A stretch of DNA of 64,000 nucleotides from Flavobacteriaceae bacterium (GCA_028280265.1 JANQMD010000003.1:1-64000); one strand, 5' to 3'. Positions 25,588 through 34,991 are shown, numbered from the stretch's first letter. Made by a program: numbers and translations. Notes: generated by a model not told the origin, from the letters alone.

Positions 25588-27819
25588 ATGGAAGCTACAC
25601 CCAAAACAGGTATTCAGGGATTAATTGAAAATTGGCAAAGTGATTTAATAGCGGCAGTGAGTGTTGCACTCATAGCTTTACCACTCTCACTGGGTATTGC
25701 TTTGGCAGCAGGAGCACCAGCAATGTCAGGAATCTTTTCGGCAATAGTAGGAGGTGTGGTTACCACCCTTTACAGAGGTGGTCATATATCTGTCAATGGG
25801 CCTGCGAAAGGTGTGATTGGAGTGATACTTTTAGGCATTGCATTGATGGATGACGGTTCAGGCAAAGCTTTTAATTATGTGTTAGCCGCAGTAGTTGTTT
25901 CGGGCGCAATTCAAATGGTATTGGGAATATTAAAATTAGGTCGTTTGGCAGATATTTTCCATACTTCTGTGATTCATGGTATTTTGGCGGCTATTGGAAT
26001 TATCATATTTGCCAAGCAAATCCATGTGGCTATGGGTACACATTCCGATAGTCCGAGTATTGTACAAAACTTGATCGATGCGGTAATCAGTATTCCTAAA
26101 GCCAATCCTTTTGTATTGATGATTGCTTTGACGGGATTACTTTTATTATTGTTTCATTCCAAAATAAGCAACCGTTTTTTCCATCTTTTACCAGCACCCA
26201 TGTGGGTCATAGCTCTTTCCATTCCATTTGTTTATTTCTTCAATTTCTTTGATGCTCATACACTTTCTTTCTTTGGAAAGGCGTATAAAGTGGGTCCTGA
26301 TTTATTATTGGATATTCCAGATACAATTACGGATTCAATAATGCATCCCGATTTCAGTAAAATAAACACCATTGAATTTTGGACAACTGTATTCTCCATG
26401 CTAATCATTACAAGTATAGAATCTTTAGCTATTGCAAAAGCAGTGGATAAAATTGATCCGTACAAAAGAAAGACCGATTTGAATAAGGATTTAACGGGTA
26501 TTGGTTTAAGTACAATGGTAGCAGGTATGATAGGCGGTTTACCTATTATTGCTGTGATTATTCGAAGTACTGTCAACATCCATAATGGTGCAAAAACAAA
26601 GTGGTCTAACATGTATCAGGGGATTTTACTGCTATTATTTATTGTGGTGTTGAGTCCAATAATGACGCAAGTTCCTCTGTGTGCATTTGCCATTTTACTG
26701 GTTTATACTGGTTTTAAACTGGCTTCTCCAGCGGTATTCAAGCAAGCGTATAGCCAAGGAGTTGAACAACTCATATTCTTTATTGGAACCATGGTCTTAA
26801 CCCTTTATACAAATTTATTAATTGGACTGCTTGGTGGTTTGATCCTGGCATTAATCACACACATGCTATTGGCTAGAGTGTCCATTCCCCAATTCTTTAA
26901 AATGGTGTACAAATCACGAACAAAAGTGGTAGAGCGACCCAATGGAGGTTTTGATTTGAAGATTAGAGGGATTGCAAACTTTTTAGGTATTTTGAAAGTT
27001 GACAAATTAGTGACTCAAATTCCTGCTGGAGCAGATGTCAATATCGATTTGTCAGAAACTAGATTGGTAGGCATGACCTATATGGACTATTTGGTTGAAT
27101 ACTTGAAGATACAGAGGAATAGTGGAGGCAAAGTCTTTATCACAGGGTTGGATTCGCATGTGTCATCATCGACATATAATAGAGCTCTGAAAATTTCTCT
27201 AACTGGTTCTAAAACGAAATTGTCACAAAGACAAAAACGACTGCGAAATTTAGCAACGGAAAAAGACTATCAATATTCAAGTCAAGTAGATTGGAATACA
27301 ACCTATTTAAAGAAATTTCATTTTTTTGAAATCAGACCTATTGAGCGTAAATACAATTGCCTGAGTGGAACATTTGCAAATTTGGATGTGTCTTGGGAAA
27401 TTTCGGATGTCACGTATAACGAAGGTCAGGCTTTTACAGCTGAGACCTTTAACACAACACTTATGGTCATAAAAATGAACAAAAAGATACCTGTTTTCAC
27501 CATGGAAAAAGAAGGTGTTTTGGAAAAGATTTTTGATCGAGTGATGGCGTTTACAGGTTATAAAGACATCGATTTTGAAATGTATCCAGATTTTTCCAAA
27601 AAATTCCTACTCATGGGGAATAATGAATCCGAAATCCGATCATTTTTTACTGATGAAATCATTCGATTCTTTGAAAACCATCAAATTTATCATATTGAAA
27701 GCAATGGTGAAGCACTAATCATTTTTGACAAGATTAAATTGGCACGAACCGATGAAACCATTGCATTTATAGAGTATGGTAAAGAATTGACTAAGCTCTT
27801 AGAATCAAAAACTGTATGA
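25588..27819 (+). CDS. SulP-family anion transporter with STAS and extra C-terminal domain
   Basis: 743 residues. The first ~450 are the SulP membrane domain: DLIAAVSVALIALPLSLGIA, the GHISVNGPAKGVIGVI motif at TM3, IHGILAAIGIIIFAKQIHVA and TSIESLAIAKAVDKIDPYKR. A STAS-like domain follows (about 465-545: ADVNIDLSETRLVGMTYMDY). An unusual extra region of about 190 residues ends the protein and has no recognised family. SulP proteins of this type in marine bacteria often carry bicarbonate or sulfate; neither can be chosen here. Transcribed alone. Confidence 0.85.
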   Translation: MEATPKTGIQGLIENWQSDLIAAVSVALIALPLSLGIALAAGAPAMSGIFSAIVGGVVTTLYRGGHISVNGPAKGVIGVILLGIALMDDGSGKAFNYVLAAVVVSGAIQMVLGILKLGRLADIFHTSVIHGILAAIGIIIFAKQIHVAMGTHSDSPSIVQNLIDAVISIPKANPFVLMIALTGLLLLLFHSKISNRFFHLLPAPMWVIALSIPFVYFFNFFDAHTLSFFGKAYKVGPDLLLDIPDTITDSIMHPDFSKINTIEFWTTVFSMLIITSIESLAIAKAVDKIDPYKRKTDLNKDLTGIGLSTMVAGMIGGLPIIAVIIRSTVNIHNGAKTKWSNMYQGILLLLFIVVLSPIMTQVPLCAFAILLVYTGFKLASPAVFKQAYSQGVEQLIFFIGTMVLTLYTNLLIGLLGGLILALITHMLLARVSIPQFFKMVYKSRTKVVERPNGGFDLKIRGIANFLGILKVDKLVTQIPAGADVNIDLSETRLVGMTYMDYLVEYLKIQRNSGGKVFITGLDSHVSSSTYNRALKISLTGSKTKLSQRQKRLRNLATEKDYQYSSQVDWNTTYLKKFHFFEIRPIERKYNCLSGTFANLDVSWEISDVTYNEGQAFTAETFNTTLMVIKMNKKIPVFTMEKEGVLEKIFDRVMAFTGYKDIDFEMYPDFSKKFLLMGNNESEIRSFFTDEIIRFFENHQIYHIESNGEALIIFDKIKLARTDETIAFIEYGKELTKLLESKTV

Positions 27820-27900
27820 GATAATATTAGTGAATTGGTTGAATTAAATAAGAAAAAAGTGGAAGGGAGAAACTCTTTGTAACCTAAAAGGGATTTTTTA

Positions 27901-28653
27901 TTAAGATAATTGATTGTAATCGTAAAAGTCTATTAATAGAACTATGAGATTGTGAATAAAATGAATAATCATTCCAAACCACAAAGTTTTGTACTTCATT
28001 CTGAAATAGCCTAGAATTAAGCCAAAAGGAAAAATCCAAATCAGAGATAAAAAAGGGAAATGAACCAAAGCAAATATAAATGCAGTAGCAATGATGGTTG
28101 TTTTCTCACTTGATATTTTTTTGAGCAAATTATACAGATATCCTCTGAATGCAAGTTCTTCAAAAATTGCTGGTAAAACAGCAATAAAAACAAAAGCAAT
28201 TGATAATGAATATTTATAAGAAGCATAATCAGCATACATATTCGTGCTGATTAAAGAATCTGATAAATTTTCGACTAAATCAATAAAAAATGATACAGAA
28301 AAACTGCTAACAAATGGAATTAAAAATGCCAGAGTATATTGAATATACCTTTTTTTAGGTATCCTGTACAGTTGTATAATTTCTTTATAGTTTGATAGGC
28401 TAAATAATAATACAATAAGGATAAATATAAATTCAAAAGTAATTTCAGAATAAATACTATAATCTAATTTTTCCTGAGTAAAAACAGAAGTTATGAGGAA
28501 AATAATCATAACTACATAAAACCAAATAATTTTACTTATAGTTAATTCTTTACCTATCTCTGAATTTTTAGATATTTGATTGCCACAACTGCTACAAAAT
28601 CTAGAATTTACATCTAAATTTTTACCACAGTTTTTACAAGTAATATCAATCAA
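27901..28653 (-). CDS. CPBP-family intramembrane protease with N-terminal zinc ribbon
   Basis: 250 residues, TTG start (TTG ATT GAT ATT) three bases after the upstream stop. Residues 1-25 form a zinc ribbon (CKNCGKN...CSSCGN). Then about seven helices containing the CPBP/Abi motifs: EELAFRGYLYNLL (the Glu pair and Arg), ALVHFPFL and HFIHNLIVLL (His ligands). CPBP proteases relate to CAAX prenyl proteases; in bacteria they serve in bacteriocin self-immunity or membrane proteolysis. It forms an operon with the zinc-ribbon protein upstream. Role unknown. Confidence 0.8.
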   Translation of the reverse strand: MIDITCKNCGKNLDVNSRFCSSCGNQISKNSEIGKELTISKIIWFYVVMIIFLITSVFTQEKLDYSIYSEITFEFIFILIVLLFSLSNYKEIIQLYRIPKKRYIQYTLAFLIPFVSSFSVSFFIDLVENLSDSLISTNMYADYASYKYSLSIAFVFIAVLPAIFEELAFRGYLYNLLKKISSEKTTIIATAFIFALVHFPFLSLIWIFPFGLILGYFRMKYKTLWFGMIIHFIHNLIVLLIDFYDYNQLS

Positions 28654-28656
28654 ACC

Positions 28657-29157
28657 TTAATCTTTAATTGAAGAAGCTGAATATATTCCTTTACCGAGAT
28701 AGCCTACAATAAGAATTTTCCAGATTACCCCTTTTATCAAAGTTGTAGGTTCAAAAATAGCAGTAATTGCGATGGTAGTGATATATAGGAGCAATCCAAT
28801 TAATAAAGCCATCATTGGTTTTTTCTCTGACCAAAAAGCTAGTGTTAAATAGATAAGAGATAATAAAAAGTTTATCCCTAAGATTAGAATATCTTGGTGA
28901 GTACTGTAAGCTAATAAGCCAAATATTGCTACAATTCCAGCTAAAATAAAAAGTGTATTTCTAGCTGACTTGATTTTATCTTTGGCATCGATATTTCTAT
29001 TTTTCTTAATAGCTAGCTGCCCATAAAATTTTCCTTTTTGCTCTTTTGTACCATTTTCAGGAAACCCACAATGGTTACAAAAAATAGCTTCAGAAGATTC
29101 AATAAGATTTTTGCAATGAGAACAAGTAAGTTTCTTAGGTTCGATTAAATTTTCCAT
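28657..29157 (-). CDS. Zinc-ribbon membrane protein
   Basis: 166 residues. N-terminal zinc ribbon (CSHCKNLI, CNHCGFPE; about 12-33), a Lys-rich linker (TKEQKGKFYGQLAIKKNR), then four helices from about residue 69. It shares the architecture 'double CxxC plus membrane domain' with the CPBP protease that follows 3 bp later. Not recognised beyond that; may regulate or present substrates to the protease. Confidence 0.7.
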   Translation of the reverse strand: MENLIEPKKLTCSHCKNLIESSEAIFCNHCGFPENGTKEQKGKFYGQLAIKKNRNIDAKDKIKSARNTLFILAGIVAIFGLLAYSTHQDILILGINFLLSLIYLTLAFWSEKKPMMALLIGLLLYITTIAITAIFEPTTLIKGVIWKILIVGYLGKGIYSASSIKD

Positions 29158-29268
29158 AGAAATTTTGTTTTAGTTTTTTTGAAAACTAAAACAAAATATT
29201 AACATATACAACATTGCATTAAATAGATTTTAGCTTTAAAATCTTTTCATGATATTTTCAGAATAAAT

Positions 29269-29276
29269 TATCTTTG
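29269..29276 (+). promoter_or_regulatory. -7 element upstream of the glmM-like gene
   Basis: TATCTTTG, a perfect TAnnTTTG, 20 bp before the ATG at 29297. No TTG at the standard distance. Confidence 0.55.
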
Positions 29277-29296
29277 TTTAGCTTTTAAAAATAGAC

Positions 29297-30688
29297 ATGA
29301 CCTTAATCAAATCCATCTCGGGAATTCGAGGAACCATAGGCGGGAAAACCGCTGATAATTTAACACCTATTGATGCTGTAAAATTTGCATCTGCTTACGG
29401 AACATTTATTAAAAATAGAAACCCAAATAAGGGCAAAATCAAAGTAGTCATTGGGCGCGATGCCCGTTTGTCTGGAAAAATGATTAGCTCTTTGGTAGCC
29501 AATACACTGGTAGGGTTGGGCATTGATGTAGTCGATTTGGGACTGTCTACAACGCCTACCGTAGAGGTGGCAGTTCCTCTAGAAAAAGCAGACGGTGGTA
29601 TCATCCTAACTGCGAGTCACAATCCAAAGCAATGGAATGCTTTAAAGCTCTTAAACGAACGTGGGGAATTCTTAAATGGAGAGGATGGAAAAGTGATTTT
29701 ACAAGCAGCGGAAAATGATGATTATGAATTTGCTGAGGTAGATGATTTAGGAAGTTATTCAAGAGACAAAACATACTTAGAGAAACACATTCAAGAAGTC
29801 TTAAACTTAGAATTAGTGGATGTAGAAGCGATCCGAAATGCTGGATTTAAAGTCGTAGTAGATGGTGTGAATTCTACAGGTGGAGTTTTCATCCCAGCTT
29901 TGCTAAAAGAATTGAATGTAGAATGCGTGGAATTGTACTGTGAGCCAAACGGACATTTTCCACACAATCCAGAACCTTTAAAAGAACATCTGACAGATAT
30001 TTCTGAATTGGTTGTCAAAGAAAAAGCTGATTTTGGAATTGTAGTGGATCCAGATGTAGATCGTTTGGCATTGATCTGTGAAGACGGCTCTATGTTTGGT
30101 GAAGAATATACCTTGGTAGCTTGTGCAGATTACGTATTAGGAAGAATGGGAGGTGGAAATACAGTTTCTAACTTGTCATCTTCCAGAGCTTTGAGAGATG
30201 TTACACAAAAACATGGTGGAACCTACACTGCAAGTGCGGTGGGAGAGGTGAATGTAGTGATCGCGATGAAAGAGACAGATACAGTAATTGGAGGAGAAGG
30301 AAATGGAGGCATTATTTATCCAGCGTCACACTATGGGCGTGATAGTCTAGTAGGTGTTGCTTTGTTCTTATCGCATTTAGCCAGAACAAAAATGTCGTGT
30401 AAGGCTTTACGAGAAAGTTATCCAGCTTACTTTATGAGTAAGAATAAGATACAATTAACACCAGAAATTGACGTAGACAAAATCTTAGCAGATATGGCCA
30501 CAAAGTATGCCAATGAAGACATCAATACAATCGATGGTGTAAAAATAGACTTTGAAAAAGAATGGGTACATTTGCGTAAGTCAAATACAGAACCGATTAT
30601 CCGTATTTATACTGAAAGTGATTCTCAGAAAAACGCAGATGCATTGGCTGAGAGAATCATAGAAGAAATCAAAGAAATCATTGCCTAA
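29297..30688 (+). CDS. glmM: Phosphoglucosamine mutase/phosphomannomutase
   Basis: 463 residues of the alpha-D-phosphohexomutase family. Four domains are marked by: SGIRGTIGG at the N-terminus; the phosphoserine loop ILTASHNPKQWN; the metal loop VDPDVDRLALI; the sugar-binding loop GGEGNGGIIYP; and the phosphate-binding loop RKSNTEPIIRIYTE. It converts glucosamine-6-P to glucosamine-1-P for cell wall precursors, or acts on mannose/glucose phosphates; Bacteroidetes members of this branch are usually called GlmM. It overlaps nothing but ends one base before the next ATG, so it is co-transcribed with the class V aminotransferase. Confidence 0.88.
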   Translation: MTLIKSISGIRGTIGGKTADNLTPIDAVKFASAYGTFIKNRNPNKGKIKVVIGRDARLSGKMISSLVANTLVGLGIDVVDLGLSTTPTVEVAVPLEKADGGIILTASHNPKQWNALKLLNERGEFLNGEDGKVILQAAENDDYEFAEVDDLGSYSRDKTYLEKHIQEVLNLELVDVEAIRNAGFKVVVDGVNSTGGVFIPALLKELNVECVELYCEPNGHFPHNPEPLKEHLTDISELVVKEKADFGIVVDPDVDRLALICEDGSMFGEEYTLVACADYVLGRMGGGNTVSNLSSSRALRDVTQKHGGTYTASAVGEVNVVIAMKETDTVIGGEGNGGIIYPASHYGRDSLVGVALFLSHLARTKMSCKALRESYPAYFMSKNKIQLTPEIDVDKILADMATKYANEDINTIDGVKIDFEKEWVHLRKSNTEPIIRIYTESDSQKNADALAERIIEEIKEIIA

Positions 30689-30689
30689 T

Positions 30690-32165
30690 ATGTCTACTTC
30701 ATTAGAACAATACTTTCAACCATTCAGAGATCAAATTATAGGAATTGATCAAACTTTTGACTCACCTTTTGGAAGGCAAAAACTGATTTATACCGATTGG
30801 ACTGCTAGTGGACGTTTGTATCGTCCTATTGAAGAAAAATTAATCAATGAATTTGGTCCGTTTGTAGCGAATACACATACGGAAACATCCACTTCTGGTG
30901 CTGCTATGACCTTGGCATATCACGAAGCAAGAAACATTATTAAAAGGCATGTAAATGCAAATGTAAACGATGTCTTGATTACCGAAGGTTCAGGAATGAC
31001 AGGTGTTGTCAATAAATTTCAACGGATTCTTGGACTAAAGGTTTCAGAAAATTTAAAAGATCATACAGAAATTCCTGAAGACATCAAACCGATTGTTTTT
31101 GTCTCTCACATGGAGCACCATTCGAATCAGACTTCTTGGTTAGAAACCATCGCTGATGTTGAAGTAGTGCCCTGTAATGATGCAGGGTTGGTTTGTTTGC
31201 ACAAGTTTGAAGAATGTATTCAAAAGCATCAGCATCGAAAATTAAAGATTGCTTCTATTACTTCTTGTTCCAATGTAACGGGTATCAGAACTCAATACCA
31301 TGAAATTGCAAAGTTAATCCATAAGTACAACGGTCTTTGTTTTGTTGATTTTGCTTGTTCAGGGCCTTATGTAGATATCGATATGCATCCTGAAGATGAG
31401 GATGCTTATTTAGATGCGATCTTTCTTTCCCCTCATAAGTTTTTAGGAGGGCCAGGAAGTTCAGGCGTTTTAATTTTTAATAAAAAACTCTACAAAAATA
31501 TGATTCCTGACAACCCAGGAGGAGGTACCGTATCGTATACAAACCCTTGGGGAGATCATGATTACTTCGACGATGTAGAGACACGAGAGGATGGAGGCAC
31601 GCCTGCTTTTCTGCAAACAATCCGAATTGCACTTTCTATTCAGCTGAAAGAACAGATGAGGACTGATAAAATTCATGATAGGGAGGAAGAGTTGAATGCC
31701 AAGCTTTTTGAAACATTAGAATCCATTCCAAATGTTCACATTTTAGCACCCAACCATAAAGAAAGACTGAGTATTTTTTCTTTTTATGTTGAAAATTATC
31801 ACTTTAACTTGATTGTGAAGTTATTGAATGATCGCTACGGTATCCAGACGAGAGGAGGTTGCTCCTGTGCTGGAACCTATGGCCATTTCTTATTAAATGT
31901 AGATCAAGAAACGTCTTATAGTATTAAAGATCAAATTTTAAGTGGTTGTTCTACAGAAAAACCAGGTTGGGTTCGCCTATCGCTTCATCCTACAATGAAA
32001 GATGAAGAGCTAGATTTCATCTGTAAAGCGCTAAAAGAAGTATGTGAAAATATTGAAGCTTGGTCGAAAGATTACAGGTACGATGAACAGAAAAACGATT
32101 ACGTTCACAACTCTGCTACCCCAGCTGAAAAGAAGTTAGTTGCAAACTGGTTTGCTTCTTTATAA
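30690..32165 (+). CDS. Class V aminotransferase (cysteine desulfurase-like)
   Basis: 491 residues from the ATG at 30690. Fold-type I PLP enzyme of the SufS/NifS-like class: YTDWTASGRLYRPIEEKL, FVANTHTETSTSG, ITEGSGMTGVVNKF, VSHMEHHSNQTSW (His stacking on PLP), FVDFACSGPYVDIDMH (Asp), and the PLP lysine in FLSPHKFLGGPGSSGVL. The C-terminal part has GIQTRGGCSCAGTYGH, in which a cysteine sits in the position of the desulfurase loop. It is longer than SufS (about 400). A cysteine or selenocysteine lyase activity is possible; true substrate unknown. Co-transcribed with the glmM-like gene. Confidence 0.82.
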   Translation: MSTSLEQYFQPFRDQIIGIDQTFDSPFGRQKLIYTDWTASGRLYRPIEEKLINEFGPFVANTHTETSTSGAAMTLAYHEARNIIKRHVNANVNDVLITEGSGMTGVVNKFQRILGLKVSENLKDHTEIPEDIKPIVFVSHMEHHSNQTSWLETIADVEVVPCNDAGLVCLHKFEECIQKHQHRKLKIASITSCSNVTGIRTQYHEIAKLIHKYNGLCFVDFACSGPYVDIDMHPEDEDAYLDAIFLSPHKFLGGPGSSGVLIFNKKLYKNMIPDNPGGGTVSYTNPWGDHDYFDDVETREDGGTPAFLQTIRIALSIQLKEQMRTDKIHDREEELNAKLFETLESIPNVHILAPNHKERLSIFSFYVENYHFNLIVKLLNDRYGIQTRGGCSCAGTYGHFLLNVDQETSYSIKDQILSGCSTEKPGWVRLSLHPTMKDEELDFICKALKEVCENIEAWSKDYRYDEQKNDYVHNSATPAEKKLVANWFASL

Positions 32166-32280
32166 TGCTTCAATGAATTAATAAATCAATGATTTTAATA
32201 AGAAAAAGATGAAAAGAATAGGTTCACTGTACATCAAATTAACTGATGAAACCTTTTCATTAAAAGAGAATATTTAAATT

Positions 32281-32294
32281 TTCATCATTCATCA
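32281..32294. repeat. Short TTCATCA heptamer array
   Basis: Two tandem copies of TTCATCA, the same unit and orientation as at 15721-15741. The second copy contains the stop codon of the minus-strand acyltransferase gene. Confidence 0.75.
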
Positions 32295-33185
32295 TTGCCA
32301 CTCTTTAGGTACTTTATCCCTATGTTTAAAACGTTTGTGTGACCACAGATAGAACTCAGGTTGTTCTTTTATATTTCGTTCTGTAATTCGCAAGAATTGA
32401 TCTGTCACTTCGTAATTTTTAAGTTCTTTAGGATTCTCGGTAATGGTTTCAAATGTTGTTTGATAATATCCTCTTTTCAATTTTTTTATTGAATAATTTA
32501 CAATGGCCATATCATACTTCTTGGCCAACATTTCGGCTCCAGTATGAATAGGAACTTTAATACCCATAAATTCTGACCAATAATGAGTTTTAGGCAAAGC
32601 AGGAGTTTGATCACTCAACAATAGATACAAACCTTGTATTTTATTATCAAAATTTTCTTTAATGGCCTTTACAGTTTCTGATGTTTTATAACCTGTAAAT
32701 CCAAACTTACTTCTAGAATCTTTTACAACTTTTTCAAAATGTGGATTCTTCAATCGAGTATATGCACCGAAACATCGTATAGAAACAGATAAGGGCATAT
32801 TAATACTCCATTCCCAATTTGCTTGATGGGCTCCAACCAAAGCAATACTCTTTCCTTTTTTATGCAGATCATTAATAACCTCTGGATTTGTATAGGAGAA
32901 TCTTTTTGAAACAAATGATTTGCTTATGGTAAAAGATTTTACACTTTCGAAAAGGAGATCTAAAAAATGTCTGAAGAATTTTTTACGAATACTTTTGAGC
33001 TCTTTATCAGTTTTCTCCGGGAATGCCAGTTTTAAATTGTCAAATACAACCTTTTTTCGATAACCTATGATATAATAAAAGATTAAAAATAAAAGATCAG
33101 ATAAAAAATACAATATTCTCATTGGGAGAATGGAAAATAACCAAATGATTGGATATACTATCACAAATGTAATTCGATACGTCAT
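32292..33185 (-). CDS. Lysophospholipid/lipid A-type acyltransferase, paralogue 2
   Basis: 297 residues of the LpxL/HtrB family. N-terminal membrane anchor and YRKKVVFDNLKLAFPEKTDK, the catalytic HX4E in VGAHQANWEWS, LLLSDQTPALPKTHYW and YLWSHKRFKHRDKVP at the end. LpxL-type enzymes transfer a second fatty acid to lipid A; Bacteroidetes homologues may act on lipid A or aminolipids. It follows its paralogue (33194-34090) by 8 bp, and the two share this layout and many motifs, so they arose by tandem duplication. Confidence 0.87.
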   Translation of the reverse strand: MTYRITFVIVYPIIWLFSILPMRILYFLSDLLFLIFYYIIGYRKKVVFDNLKLAFPEKTDKELKSIRKKFFRHFLDLLFESVKSFTISKSFVSKRFSYTNPEVINDLHKKGKSIALVGAHQANWEWSINMPLSVSIRCFGAYTRLKNPHFEKVVKDSRSKFGFTGYKTSETVKAIKENFDNKIQGLYLLLSDQTPALPKTHYWSEFMGIKVPIHTGAEMLAKKYDMAIVNYSIKKLKRGYYQTTFETITENPKELKNYEVTDQFLRITERNIKEQPEFYLWSHKRFKHRDKVPKEWQ

Positions 33186-33193
33186 AGGAGTAA

Positions 33194-34090
33194 TTATCTT
33201 CTTTTTTTATAACCTTCTGGAACTTTATCCATGTGTTTAAATCGTTTGTGGGACCAAAGATAAAACTCTGGATTGTTTTTAATTTGATTTTCTAACAATT
33301 CTAGATACTTATCTGTAATATTTACCTCCTCTTTTTTTGCAGATAAAGTAATTGGGATAAACTCAGATTTGTAATACCCTCTTCTGATTTTAGTTGTATT
33401 CATGTAAACAACTGCAAAGTTAAATTTTTTGGCAATCACTTCACCTCCGTTGGCAATTGGGACCGTAATATTCATGAATTCTGACCAATAATTCATTTTC
33501 CCCACATGAGGAGATTGGTCACTGATGAGTAAATAAATCCCTTTCTCACCTAATTTTGTTTTCTCAATAATATTTTTGATGGTATTTTCAGATCGAAGAC
33601 AAACACCACCAAAACGAGTTCTTATCTTTTTAACTAGAGTATCGAAAAAGATATTTTTTAACTGGGTATAAGTAGCATAACCAGTATGTTTAGTTTTTAA
33701 AGAAAGGCTAATGATCCATTCCCAATTTCCATAATGAGAAGCAAGAAGAATCACACTCTTATTTTGATCATATAACCGATCTAATACTTGAGTATTTTTG
33801 TATGCATATCTTTTTAAAATTTCTTTTTCACTGACACTTATTGATTTAACCCCCTCAAAGATGATATCTGTAAAATGACGATAGAATTTCTTTCGAATCA
33901 CTTTCAATTCTTGCTCATCTTTTTCTGGAAACGCTATTCTTAAATTGCTTAAGACTACAGACTTTCGATAGCCTACAATATAATAGTTTAGAAAGAATAC
34001 AAAATCAGAAAAGACATAAAGAAAACGAAAAGGCAACTTAGAAATCATCCAAAGAATCGGGAAAATCAGAAGAAAAGAGATGCGTTGCAT
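33194..34090 (-). CDS. Lysophospholipid/lipid A-type acyltransferase, paralogue 1
   Basis: 298 residues, LpxL/HtrB family. YRKSVVLSNLRIAFPEKDEQ, catalytic HX4E in ASHYGNWEWI, LLISDQSPHVGKMNYWSEFM, FNFAVVYMNTTKIRRGYYKS and YLWSHKRFKHMDKVPEGYKK. First of a tandem pair; same length, anchor and motif order as paralogue 2 but clearly diverged outside the motifs, suggesting different acyl chains or acceptor positions. Divergent from the rhomboid gene, with 81 bp between starts. Confidence 0.87.
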   Translation of the reverse strand: MQRISFLLIFPILWMISKLPFRFLYVFSDFVFFLNYYIVGYRKSVVLSNLRIAFPEKDEQELKVIRKKFYRHFTDIIFEGVKSISVSEKEILKRYAYKNTQVLDRLYDQNKSVILLASHYGNWEWIISLSLKTKHTGYATYTQLKNIFFDTLVKKIRTRFGGVCLRSENTIKNIIEKTKLGEKGIYLLISDQSPHVGKMNYWSEFMNITVPIANGGEVIAKKFNFAVVYMNTTKIRRGYYKSEFIPITLSAKKEEVNITDKYLELLENQIKNNPEFYLWSHKRFKHMDKVPEGYKKRR

Positions 34091-34159
34091 TCTAGTTTAA
34101 GTTTGGACAAATATCGTATTAAAATTTGTATTTGAGTACGAAGAACAAGCTCTTTTCGT

Positions 34160-34167
34160 TATGTTTG
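34160..34167 (+). promoter_or_regulatory. -7 element of the rhomboid gene
   Basis: TATGTTTG, a perfect TAnnTTTG, ends only four bases before the ATG at 34172. A TTG lies 25 nt upstream (34132-34134). If used, the mRNA would begin at or within a few bases of the start codon. Confidence 0.5.
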
Positions 34168-34171
34168 TGAT

Positions 34172-34825
34172 ATGCTACAGGACACCAATCAAATACTCTT
34201 ATTACTGATATTAGCTACTGCATTATTCTCTATGAAAGGATTCAGCGATTATGGCTTTTTTGAGAAGTATAAGTTTCAAGTAAATAGGATTTTAAATGGA
34301 GAACAAGTCCGAATGCTGACCTCTGGATTCTTACATGCCGATTGGATTCATCTAGGATTTAATATGTACGCTTTGTATTTATTTGGAAATATTGTAATTC
34401 TGAGATTGGGAGTTTTTTCTTTCTTAGGAATTTATTTTGGAAGCCTACTTATTGGAAACCTATACTCTCTTTACTACCACAAGAAAGAACCTTATTATAG
34501 TGCTATTGGTGCATCTGGAGCTGTTTCAGGAATTGTGTATTCGTGTATTCTATTGTATCCTGAGATGGAGCTCTTTTTATTCTTCATTCCAATTCCTATC
34601 AAGGGGTACATATTTGGGGTCATTTATTTACTGTATTCCATGTATGGAATGAAGAAACAGTTGGGTAATATTGGGCATTCTGCCCACCTAGGAGGTGCCA
34701 TTGGAGGCTTTATTTTAACATTAGCCATTTATCCAGAAATATTCTTAATCAATAGGACAATGGTCATCATATTATCTGTGCCAGTATTGATACTATTGAT
34801 TTTTGGGAAAAGTTTGGAGAAATAA
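34172..34825 (+). CDS. Rhomboid-family intramembrane serine protease
   Basis: 217 residues, six to seven helices. The catalytic serine is in the GxSG motif IGASGAVSG and the catalytic histidine in GHSAHLGGAIGGF; HADWIHLGFNMYALYLFG gives the conserved His-Asn of TM2. All key residues are present, so it is likely active against membrane-anchored substrates. The start ATG is supported by a full first helix; the next Met would remove it. Transcribed alone; its 3' end runs into a terminator that also serves the tRNA side. Confidence 0.88.
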   Translation: MLQDTNQILLLLILATALFSMKGFSDYGFFEKYKFQVNRILNGEQVRMLTSGFLHADWIHLGFNMYALYLFGNIVILRLGVFSFLGIYFGSLLIGNLYSLYYHKKEPYYSAIGASGAVSGIVYSCILLYPEMELFLFFIPIPIKGYIFGVIYLLYSMYGMKKQLGNIGHSAHLGGAIGGFILTLAIYPEIFLINRTMVIILSVPVLILLIFGKSLEK

Positions 34826-34872
34826 AAAAGCTCCATTGTAATAACGAAGCTTTGTTGAGCGGGAGACCGGGT
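34825..34872 (-). pseudogene. Remnant of a second tRNA-Gly with its terminator
   Basis: 34856-34872 repeats exactly the 3' end of the tRNA-Gly gene (acceptor strand, discriminator and T-stem), and 34825-34852 is a terminator hairpin closely similar to the one behind the intact tRNA (34961-34989). The rest of the tRNA (T-loop to 5' end) is replaced by unrelated sequence up to the intact copy's terminator. It looks like a decayed tandem duplicate. The hairpin can also end the rhomboid transcript. Confidence 0.65.
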
Positions 34873-34960
34873 TTACCTCGACTTCCTTCAGTAGATTCAG
34901 TATCGTTCGGCATAAACTTCTCACCCTACAGGTAGATTTTTTCAGTAAGTCATCAGTAAT

Positions 34961-34989
34961 AAAAAAGTCCCGTTGTGATAACGAGACTT
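34961..34989 (-). terminator. Terminator of tRNA-Gly
   Basis: On the minus strand AAGTCTCGTT-ATCAC-AACGGGACTT followed by T-run; ten base pairs with one G-U. Confidence 0.85.
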
Positions 34990-34991
34990 CT

